This document shows positions 8,007-15,762 of a stretch of DNA of 58,722 nucleotides, piece by piece; positions within the stretch are counted from its first letter, which is position 1; each line of letters opens with the position of its first letter. The position numbers were made by a program, and so were the translations under genes. The notes under the pieces are model-generated. The model had not been told where the DNA came from, searched no databases, and was given only the letters and a program-made list of their open reading frames with translations. The stretch spans positions 1 to 58,722 of the forward strand of contig CAJXXR010000019.1 in assembly GCA_913063375.1 (NCBI GenBank). Direction: 5' to 3'. Origin of the DNA: an uncultured Flavobacteriales bacterium. Lineage in GTDB: Bacteria > Bacteroidota > Bacteroidia > Flavobacteriales > CAJXXR01.

Positions 8007-9289
8007 CTATTTCGCATAATTTTATTTCCTACCCTGCAATTTAAACATTTTTTCGAAATACAATACTTTTGATTCAACTGCAAAAGCGCTTGACTATGAA
8101 CAGCATTTTCATTTACAAAACCATTATACACCATAGACCGTAAAACGGTATTGTTTTCAGGAGAAAAAGCGCTCAGCTCATCCAATAAATTATCCCAACC
8201 ATTCAACTCAACAGACCTTCGCCTGGCTAAGAACATTCGCAAAGGAACAATTGCGTTTATAATAATATTAAGCGCACCAGCAACTCCAAGCCTTTTCGGT
8301 GATTTTTTGGAATCAATATCAAATACATAATGGCTCTGCCAAAAATCGCTTACCTCAATAGTTTTCAAAAATCGAAAACACTCCTTTAAAGACACTACTA
8401 ATAACTCCTTTTCAAAATCATACACCCTATAGAGCAAATTAGCCCATAATGAAATTCGAATAGTTGGAAATGCCTTAGGTCTTAATTGAAAAAAATACCA
8501 ACATCTTTTCGCTATTGGGTTTAACGTATGAAGGGTACGCAAATAAGCATATTCCCTACGCCAATAGTCAACATTATCACTAGGCACAGGACTGATAGGC
8601 AATAACCCAGATTGACCAAACAACAGTGCTTCCATTTGATCAATATCTTCTCTATACTTTCTTATAATCTTCAGAGGGGTTTGTTCTGCAAAAACGGAAA
8701 AGGCCTCTCTATTTACTTTCATTCCCCACGATCGGGCAATCACTCTATAGATCGTTTCTTCCAAATTTTGATTGCACGAATGATAAATATCTTCTACAAA
8801 TTTCAATTTCCCTTCAAATCGATCAACCAGCAAAGATTCATAATAGATCTTCAACCATTCTACATCAAAATTGACCATATGAGACTTACAGGGAAGCATA
8901 TCCTGCTCAAACCTAAATTGCTCATATTTTTCAAGATGCTTTATAGGTATACGTCCCTTCAGACTCAATGTTGGTATATTCAACTCTGAGACAACCTTCT
9001 CATCCTTTTCTATAGAATATACTACATGAAGAATCACATTGGAATAGCGTTCGTCAAATTGATGTTTGTGCAGATACCAATCTGAAGGTTTCATATGAAA
9101 CTCAACAGAGCCAAACCACAACTCACTACCGATTCTAATTTGTGCTTCCAAAAAATCTGGGCCTGCATTGGTATTATAATTTCCTTTTTTAATTATTACA
9201 ATTTCTTGTCCCTCCAAATCACATAAATCAAAATGATTGAACAAGGTATATCTCCACACATAGTGTAAAAATTCTTCATTAACTTTCAT
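8003..9289 (-). CDS. DUF2851 family protein
   Basis: A 428-residue protein matching the Bacteroidota family DUF2851 from its N-terminal block (EEFLHYVWRYTLFN, GNYNTNAGPDFLEAQI, FGSVEFHMKPSDW). Function is not known to me. The pattern of conserved D, E and H in the first 100 residues (NAGPDFLEA, GSVEFH) is reminiscent of a nuclease-type core, which is only an impression. The C-terminus has a compact cysteine cluster (CISKKCLNCRVGNK), which could bind metal. It is the first gene of the 7.6-kb minus-strand run. Confidence 0.85.
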   Translation of the reverse strand: MKVNEEFLHYVWRYTLFNHFDLCDLEGQEIVIIKKGNYNTNAGPDFLEAQIRIGSELWFGSVEFHMKPSDWYLHKHQFDERYSNVILHVVYSIEKDEKVVSELNIPTLSLKGRIPIKHLEKYEQFRFEQDMLPCKSHMVNFDVEWLKIYYESLLVDRFEGKLKFVEDIYHSCNQNLEETIYRVIARSWGMKVNREAFSVFAEQTPLKIIRKYREDIDQMEALLFGQSGLLPISPVPSDNVDYWRREYAYLRTLHTLNPIAKRCWYFFQLRPKAFPTIRISLWANLLYRVYDFEKELLVVSLKECFRFLKTIEVSDFWQSHYVFDIDSKKSPKRLGVAGALNIIINAIVPLRMFLARRRSVELNGWDNLLDELSAFSPENNTVLRSMVYNGFVNENAVHSQALLQLNQKYCISKKCLNCRVGNKIMRNR

Positions 9290-9340
9290 TCAATTTTAAT
9301 ATTATATTCACTTAAAGGTATTTCATTCTAGGTAATAAAA

Positions 9341-9371
9341 AAAGTGCCTTCACACTAAATGAAGGCACTTT
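9341..9371 (-). terminator. Terminator after the first DUF5686 gene
   Basis: An 11-bp perfect stem (AAAGTGCCTTC at 9341-9351 with 9361-9371) with T runs on both sides. It ends the minus-strand transcript of the upstream barrel gene and insulates the DUF2851 operon. Confidence 0.8.
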
Positions 9372-9418
9372 TTTCTACAACTAATAAGACTTAATATGTC
9401 TTTTGTTATGTACTAATA

Positions 9419-11968
9419 TTAGAATCTAACCTTTGCAACAAATAACAAACCAAAGTCATTATCTGTTATACTTCCATCACCCATATCTGTCAGTCTCCAC
9501 ACACCTTGAACTTGTAGAAATTTGAATATATTATCTATCCCAGCTCCCACTTCAAAGTATCCATCTTCTGGAGCATACGCCTTTAATTCGTTCCCATCTT
9601 TCATACCCGTTACAACATAACGACCATCAATATCTTCTTGTATATAACTATTCTTTTTTGAAAATCTACCGTACAAACCTTTAAAGGATACAATTTCTCG
9701 CCAATTTAACTTTCTAAATAAAGGAAGATGATTCAAAAACAAACCTTGAAAGTTATGCTCTACAAACAAAGACACATACTCATCTGAAACAAACTCGAAG
9801 TAGTTCATTTGATTAAATCTCGTTGGAGAAAAAATTCTAGTTTGGTTCCCGGGAGCTACATCTAGCAATGGATAGGGCACATCACCAAAAGTTTTACCTA
9901 TGTTAAGTTGATACACCAATCTCCCAATTGGGTTTAGCATAATTGGATGCTTATAACTAAAATATAATTTCTGATAATCATATTGACTATCCAACAAACC
10001 AGAGAATCCAATTTTAGTTCCCAGAATAAAACTGGCTCTATCAGACATGGTAATTCTTCTTCTTTGTAATTTATTCAGGCGTACATATTTCGCCTCAGGG
10101 TAATATTGAAATTCTAATCCAGCCTCACTCGTATTCAGATTGTCAAAACGAGATCCTCCTTGACCTTCCAGAAATTCAAACTCTAAACTCCCTCTTCCTT
10201 CTATTTTCCTTTTTCGAACATAGGTCCCTAATGTAACATCTCGAAAAATATCCTTCTGCCAGAATAGCTTATACTCCTCTACCATAGCCAATTTATCCTC
10301 GGCAGAAGTAGCGAATGCACTTGACAATAAATTACCCGTATTCAGCAAAGATCTTCCCGACTCAAACAATTGTCGGATATCATTACTGTAAACAATTCCT
10401 ACTTCATTTCTACCACGCGTTGGTAATAAATGTCGATAGGAAAAGGATCCTTTTAATTGCTCATCGCGAAGACCATAGGCTAAATAACCAGAATATTCCT
10501 TTTTATCACTGAACCTAATTGAACTTCTTCCTCCCAACCTGACTCTTGCGCCTTCTATATCATTAAAGGATAATACAGATAAGATAGGACCGAAATCAAA
10601 ATTGTCATTAAATTGATAATACCCTGTAAGAACCATATTGATAATATCCAAATAAGTCCTAAACTTTGGGATATTCTTAACAGAATCAACCATCATATAA
10701 ATACCTGATTCCTGCTGAGAAAGTTCCAAATGCCTTTCTTCTTGTAATATTTGTTCTAGCTCTTCTTTTTCTAATAAACTGGAGGCAACCTGAGCCTCTT
10801 CTAAATCATCAAAAAACACATCCTCTAAAGGATAGTTTAATTTGTAATTTTTATAACTAATGGTCCGCGTACCAAAAATACCTAATTCGTCCTTAGATTT
10901 AAAAGCTGAAAAATCTAGAAAAATCTTATCCTCAGCTATTAACCATTTTTCCTCCGCATTATCATTTGAATATTTCTGCTCAATAACAAGGTCATTTACG
11001 AAATTTAGATTGGCATCCTTAACCTTTCGCATATTGACACTCTCAACAGCCCAACTACCACTCTGAACCCAAAATTGGCCATAAAAAGTCAATTCATGTT
11101 TTCTTCTTGGGACAAACTGAAGCATATATGACTTCACTCCCTCCACTTCTACACTGTCTGTTAAAAAATACTTGTAAGTTAAATAACCTGATGTGGCAAG
11201 TGGACTCGCAAAGCCCTTATTGAATAAATTGATGTAATTATCATAAATATTAACCTCCTGATGAAGTGCATCCATATACTGATTGACACTTTGATTATCC
11301 TGAAAACCTGCTACCTTATTTGCTTTAAGTATACTGATCTCTCGCCTAGGAGTCTTTCGGAAATAATAATCATACATGGATTCTGTTATGAAAACAGGTA
11401 AAAATACCTTTCCATTTATCTCAGAAGTATCTGAGCTTTCAAATATAAATTGGAAATCCTTAAAGAGTTTTTTCTGTTTGAATTCATCATCAATATTATT
11501 TAAATCGAATTCAATTTTTTGATACATTTCGTATTGTACAGAGGATAGATTTTCGGGTAAGTTATTCTTCTTATTTTCCCAAATCTTCTTCATCATCACA
11601 TAAGCCGGATCATCCCTCTTTTTCTTCTTACTTTCCTGAAGTACAATTTCACCAAGGATTTCAGTATCCTCTTCAACATAAATATTAATGGTCTGTTTTT
11701 CTCCAGGTTTAACTTTCTTTGCAACCTTTTTATAACCAATATAGGAGATTTCAATATGTGTTACATCTTCAATACTTTGTATAGAGAAACTACCATCAGC
11801 CCCAGTTATGGTCCCCATGCTAGTCCCCACAAAAATAACATTAGCAAATGGTATTGGATCCTTAGTCTCTTTATCAAATACCTTCCCCTTAACAAGAGTT
11901 AATTGGGCTTGAACAGTAAATGAAAAAATGGAAAAAAAGCACGCAAATAGGGTGAAGTACTTTCTCAT
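9419..11968 (-). CDS. DUF5686 outer-membrane barrel with carboxypeptidase-like regulatory domain
   Basis: An 849-residue predicted outer-membrane protein. A signal peptide (1-21, ending VQAQ) is followed by a carboxypeptidase-regulatory-like beta domain (about 24-100, with GKVFDKETKDPIPFANVIF and GTITGADGSFSI), a DUF5686 middle region, and a beta-barrel of alternating aromatic/polar strands ending in KVRF, a typical terminal Phe barrel end. The N-terminus looks like SusC/TonB receptors, but I see no plug domain. A paralogue with the same layout is encoded at 36276-38747. Function is unknown. It is a single-gene unit bounded by a terminator and a 253-base upstream gap. Confidence 0.85.
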   Translation of the reverse strand: MRKYFTLFACFFSIFSFTVQAQLTLVKGKVFDKETKDPIPFANVIFVGTSMGTITGADGSFSIQSIEDVTHIEISYIGYKKVAKKVKPGEKQTINIYVEEDTEILGEIVLQESKKKKRDDPAYVMMKKIWENKKNNLPENLSSVQYEMYQKIEFDLNNIDDEFKQKKLFKDFQFIFESSDTSEINGKVFLPVFITESMYDYYFRKTPRREISILKANKVAGFQDNQSVNQYMDALHQEVNIYDNYINLFNKGFASPLATSGYLTYKYFLTDSVEVEGVKSYMLQFVPRRKHELTFYGQFWVQSGSWAVESVNMRKVKDANLNFVNDLVIEQKYSNDNAEEKWLIAEDKIFLDFSAFKSKDELGIFGTRTISYKNYKLNYPLEDVFFDDLEEAQVASSLLEKEELEQILQEERHLELSQQESGIYMMVDSVKNIPKFRTYLDIINMVLTGYYQFNDNFDFGPILSVLSFNDIEGARVRLGGRSSIRFSDKKEYSGYLAYGLRDEQLKGSFSYRHLLPTRGRNEVGIVYSNDIRQLFESGRSLLNTGNLLSSAFATSAEDKLAMVEEYKLFWQKDIFRDVTLGTYVRKRKIEGRGSLEFEFLEGQGGSRFDNLNTSEAGLEFQYYPEAKYVRLNKLQRRRITMSDRASFILGTKIGFSGLLDSQYDYQKLYFSYKHPIMLNPIGRLVYQLNIGKTFGDVPYPLLDVAPGNQTRIFSPTRFNQMNYFEFVSDEYVSLFVEHNFQGLFLNHLPLFRKLNWREIVSFKGLYGRFSKKNSYIQEDIDGRYVVTGMKDGNELKAYAPEDGYFEVGAGIDNIFKFLQVQGVWRLTDMGDGSITDNDFGLLFVAKVRF

Positions 11969-11990
11969 ATAGAATCAATCTAATAAATTA

Positions 11991-12007
11991 TTCAAGTAAT
12001 ACTTGAA
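11991..12007. repeat. Short inverted repeat upstream of the DUF5686 gene
   Basis: TTCAAGT-AAT-ACTTGAA is a 7-bp perfect inverted repeat with a 3-base centre, 22 bases before the ATG at 11968. Size and position would suit a dimeric repressor site in the leader, but there is no poly-T and no second copy that I noticed. The rest of this 253-base gap shows nothing recognisable. Confidence 0.35.
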
Positions 12008-12221
12008 ATAGGGTTGCCGTAAATGATCAATAATGGATGAACGTTAAATATCATGATAAATTATCCCATCCTAATTACGAAACTAATAAATATTAGCTTT
12101 TGACTATCACTTAATTTAAGAAATATCTAAAAATATAACAAAGTTTTCTAACCGTATTTTCAATCATTAAACAGATCAATATCAAAGCCAAGCCAATTTG
12201 GGTCATGTCCTGAATTCTCTA

Positions 12222-14801
12222 CTAAACCTTTTGCATAATTTCTGTTTCCATTCTAGCAAGCGTCTCCCTTAAATCTAATCCTTTAATTAAGGTATAACTT
12301 TCTCTAGGGTGCACACTTTTTAAATCCCTAAACAATTCTTTGTACCGCTTAATTTTACCAATCATTGGGTGCTTAATAAATTGGGCATGTTGATATCTAT
12401 TGACAATCCCACCACATAAAAAATAATTCAAATTCGGTTTTCTAACAAGGTAGTATAGCCTTCTAAACAAATTAGGATTTTTAAACATTGTCTTTAGTCT
12501 ATCTTCCTCCATAACATCACTAAAGTACTGATCATAAATTACCACTTTCCCTTTATATATATATTTATACTTAATGACTAACTGCCCCATTAAATAGTCC
12601 ATCATTTGAATACCCAATCGATAAATATTCTGCAATCCATTGGAATTATTTTTACTTACTTTCCAGTTATTCAAATTGAAGAAACGAGGAGAATTTTTTA
12701 AAATGACCACTTCCCTATGGTATTTATTTTCCATCATCACCTTCAACCCATACAATACTAAATCCTTTCCTCTATCATCCACTCCGGCAACTGAAATAGC
12801 CATCCCCTTTTTCCTAAATAAGGATTTGAATTCATCAACAGCGTAACTAATAATATTTGTAAGTCCGGTAATCCCAGTGTTTTCAGAACTCGCCTTCACT
12901 ACATTCAAAATTCTATTTCGAGCACTACTCGAATATTGGAACAAATCTTCAAATCTCGATAATTTTAAATCATATTTCATTTTTAAATATTCATAGGCCT
13001 TTTCTCTTTCTACCGAATTCATATTTTCCTCAATCGAAAAATACCCATGATATTCTTTTGGAATGCTCCGATTATTTAATGTATAAAAGAGATAGACATG
13101 CTCTAGGTCGTATTTATTTCTAGACCTATCCTGAGCATAGGATGAATGATCCGCGTTTATCAATAATTTTTTTCCATCCAAAAACACCAAACTCTGACAT
13201 TTGAACCTAAATATTAGGTTGATAGAAATATAAGAAGCATCCTTGAAAAACAAATCGACCGTCCATTTATCAGACTGTTTGAATATTCTACTTTTGACTA
13301 ACAATGCATGAGCCTTTAAAAAACTATAGGTGCTTTGTAAATCTTGTTCCAATAAAAAAATATCAAAATCAGATAAATTTATGGGAGAATAAATCCTATC
13401 GTTGGAGAACCGAAGAACAGCGTGAGGGGCCTTTTTTAATTTAATATAAAATTCCTCCACAAAATAATCTTTATAACTTCTTTTAGAGACAACTGGACAA
13501 ATCTCCATCAATGCCTTTTCCCACAAATCCAGTTCGTATTCATTTTCTAAACAGCGTTGATCATTTACAAGATACATTGATAAATTATAGCTGATCGAAA
13601 CAATCAAGTACACCTTATAATATTCCTCATGGTTGATTTCATAGTGACTCAGAAGATTCGCAATTGATGGTTCTTTTAAAGCCATCTGAATACTATGTTG
13701 AATAGCCGATAAATCTGAGTGATCATTTATCACAGCTCTTTTAAAGTGAAAATGGAAAAAATCATATAAAATTGGTATTTCTTCCTGACTAAACCTCCAA
13801 TCAGACAAATATAATCCTCCATCATTCAATTGGATATTTGAGCTTTGAAAATTAAAATGAGCGAAGGAAAAATACAGCTTTTCACGCAATGGAATTTCAC
13901 TGCGCAATCCTTTTAATAATCGTAATATCCTACCAACTTTAGGGATATGCTTGAATTCCGCTATATAATTAAAATTATCTTTTACTTTTTGGAAAATATC
14001 TGTATCGTATATCTCCTTTTTCACCAATGTTTTCTCTAGTAATTCAACCAAAGCTTCACTATGCCTTGAAGAGAATCCACTATTAGATTGTTTTCCAGTA
14101 AAATTAGTGTGTGACAATATCATTGAATCACCTCCCTCTTTATCAAGTGGCGAAGGTCCTCTCACAGAGTCAAACAAATCCCCATAGGTTGCTAGAAGTC
14201 GCTCCCCCCTTTTAAACATCAATTTAGCCTGAGAACTAAATGGTTTTAAAATTGAATATTTTAAATGTTCCTTTTCATACAAGGAAATTACAACATGTTT
14301 ATAAAAAGAATTCGATTCGAAAAGAACAGAATAGGTGTCAAAATTCAAATTCTGAAAATCATTCACAAAACATAGTTCAGCCGCAGAATACACCTCTAAA
14401 CTGAAATTACCTTTATCCAAGCCCCTTAAGAAAAACGAACCGAGAAAACCTTTCCAGCCAATTGAAGTATTCGAATTCAAACAAGATATTAAAGATGATA
14501 TAGAGCCATTACTAAAACAGTTCCCTTTAAAACTAAACGATTTAAAAGAATTAATAGTCTTACTATTCGTACCAGAAAAATCAAAAATCATCTTGTAATC
14601 AGAAGAAGGAACAATAGGGCTTTTACCAGAATTTGATAAGATAACCAATACTTTTGGACCATTAGTCAAATACTTTGAAAGCAAAACATTTTCAGGATCC
14701 CGCAAATATAACGCTGGGTCGTAAATGGATAAGGTATATTCAAAATCAATAAATAATTTTAGAATTAATTCAATATCTGAAGCAAAATATAATTTTTTCA
14801 T
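12222..14801 (-). CDS. Degenerate kinase-like / nucleotidyltransferase-like / thymidylate-kinase-like fusion protein
   Basis: An 859-residue protein that I could not assign to a named gene. Numbering starts at the ATG at 14801 (MKKLYFAS); the frame stays open to 14885, but the shorter start has an A-rich leader. Residues about 160-380 resemble an aminoglycoside-phosphotransferase/choline-kinase fold: HFNFQSSNI at 315-323 aligns with the HGDFxxxNI catalytic loop but has Asn317 where the catalytic Asp belongs, while the metal-binding-like Asp334 (LSDWRF) is kept. Residues about 450-560 resemble a nucleotidyltransferase core (LSDFDIFL, Asp478/Asp480). The last 200 residues look like thymidylate kinase: VAGVDDRGKD at 671-680 occupies the P-loop place but lacks the Ser/Thr, and IYDQY (755-759) replaces the DRY motif. 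Similar multi-part proteins occur in polysaccharide loci, but no glycosyltransferase is nearby. The fold assignments are inference. Confidence 0.6.
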   Translation of the reverse strand: MKKLYFASDIELILKLFIDFEYTLSIYDPALYLRDPENVLLSKYLTNGPKVLVILSNSGKSPIVPSSDYKMIFDFSGTNSKTINSFKSFSFKGNCFSNGSISSLISCLNSNTSIGWKGFLGSFFLRGLDKGNFSLEVYSAAELCFVNDFQNLNFDTYSVLFESNSFYKHVVISLYEKEHLKYSILKPFSSQAKLMFKRGERLLATYGDLFDSVRGPSPLDKEGGDSMILSHTNFTGKQSNSGFSSRHSEALVELLEKTLVKKEIYDTDIFQKVKDNFNYIAEFKHIPKVGRILRLLKGLRSEIPLREKLYFSFAHFNFQSSNIQLNDGGLYLSDWRFSQEEIPILYDFFHFHFKRAVINDHSDLSAIQHSIQMALKEPSIANLLSHYEINHEEYYKVYLIVSISYNLSMYLVNDQRCLENEYELDLWEKALMEICPVVSKRSYKDYFVEEFYIKLKKAPHAVLRFSNDRIYSPINLSDFDIFLLEQDLQSTYSFLKAHALLVKSRIFKQSDKWTVDLFFKDASYISINLIFRFKCQSLVFLDGKKLLINADHSSYAQDRSRNKYDLEHVYLFYTLNNRSIPKEYHGYFSIEENMNSVEREKAYEYLKMKYDLKLSRFEDLFQYSSSARNRILNVVKASSENTGITGLTNIISYAVDEFKSLFRKKGMAISVAGVDDRGKDLVLYGLKVMMENKYHREVVILKNSPRFFNLNNWKVSKNNSNGLQNIYRLGIQMMDYLMGQLVIKYKYIYKGKVVIYDQYFSDVMEEDRLKTMFKNPNLFRRLYYLVRKPNLNYFLCGGIVNRYQHAQFIKHPMIGKIKRYKELFRDLKSVHPRESYTLIKGLDLRETLARMETEIMQKV

Positions 14802-14970
14802 AATATAATTTTCAGATATAGAGAAAAGGTTATGCCAAGAACCAAAAACAGCCCACAACCCCATAGGGTAAAGAGCCACAGACAATTAAATGAAAATTAA
14901 TCTAATTAAAAATATTATTAATACAGGAAAAGATTCTCATTTTGGCACTAATAAACTGTGATAAAACAAG

Positions 14971-15019
14971 AAAGAGTCAGAAAAATAGTAAATTAAAATT
15001 CACCAATATCTGACTCTTT
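14971..15019 (-). terminator. Probable terminator after the membrane-tethered receiver gene
   Basis: A 10-bp perfect stem (AAAGAGTCAG at 14971-14980 with CTGACTCTTT at 15010-15019) with a long 29-base loop. The minus-strand tail (CTTGTTTTAT) is only moderately T-rich, so termination may be partial. Confidence 0.5.
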
Positions 15020-15058
15020 TTTCAAGAGAACGACCACTTGATTTTTATACTATATATA

Positions 15059-15541
15059 TTACCTATACATAAAATAGGTAAGAAGTGATATTCCGACAAC
15101 CGCACAAGCCGCCATTACATACTTCAATCTTTTCAATTCATTGGTTTCCTTTAGAAGCTCATTATAGTTTGAAATTCTAGATATCATGGTTTTCACCCTT
15201 TTCATTGCATTATCATTCTTCTCTACATAATCGTAGGCTCCAAATTTCAACGCTTGAATAGCCACTTCTAGTTTTTCTTGAGCTGATAAGAAAATAACCT
15301 GCACATTAGGATGCGTAAGCTTTATTTGCTTTAAGACCTCCAATCCATTCAACTTACCTAAGCAATAATCCAGAATAACGATATCAGGATTCTTAGACAG
15401 GTTACCTAAGCAATCTTCACCAGATTTATAAGTTTCCACATGGCTAAATTTCGCAGCCTGTAATTCCTCTGCCAAAATATTAGCATAAAATCTATTATCT
15501 TCAACGATAAATATATAAGGAGAATTGCTCATTTTATTCAT
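15059..15541 (-). CDS. Single-domain response regulator with a C-terminal membrane anchor
   Basis: A 160-residue protein. Residues 8-122 form a CheY-like receiver with the acidic pair Glu14/Asp15, phosphoacceptor Asp58 (VILDYCLG), switch residue Ser86 and conserved Lys108. A charged helix (about 125-141) leads into a hydrophobic segment at 142-158 (VMAACAVVGISLLTYFMY) ending in Arg160, which predicts a tail-anchored inner-membrane helix with the receiver in the cytoplasm. There is no DNA-binding or enzymatic output domain. The receiver is close in pattern to that of the NtrC-type regulator at 18967-20319 (both have NPDIV-x-x-DY and GAYDY). It is probably a phosphate acceptor for the adjacent hybrid kinase; its output is unknown. 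Confidence 0.85.
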   Translation of the reverse strand: MNKMSNSPYIFIVEDNRFYANILAEELQAAKFSHVETYKSGEDCLGNLSKNPDIVILDYCLGKLNGLEVLKQIKLTHPNVQVIFLSAQEKLEVAIQALKFGAYDYVEKNDNAMKRVKTMISRISNYNELLKETNELKRLKYVMAACAVVGISLLTYFMYR

Positions 15542-15702
15542 TTCCTAATTACCTGGATAATACCTCCTTTGCCATAAACATACCAAAGCCAACACCCCTT
15601 GAAATACAGGTACTTACAATTAATACTTCAAGCCTAAAAACATCATTCAGAGACTATTCTCCCAAAATGGGAGACGAAAGAAGCCATTTCGCAATTCTAG
15701 TC

Positions 15703-15730
15703 AAAAAAAAAGACCCTAAAATAGGGTCTT
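15703..15730 (-). terminator. Terminator after the hybrid histidine kinase gene
   Basis: A 9-bp perfect stem (AAGACCCTA at 15710-15718 with TAGGGTCTT at 15722-15730), loop of 3, followed on the minus strand by a run of T (15709 downward). Confidence 0.8.
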
Positions 15731-15762
15731 AATTTGTATTAGAAAAGAGGAGCAATTTTTAT

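Noticed and set aside
14942..14958. TGGCAC upstream of the 859-aa protein gene as a sigma-54 site for the NtrC-type activator
   Set aside because: The -12 part (TTGC) is missing at the required spacing and it reads on the plus strand, away from that gene.
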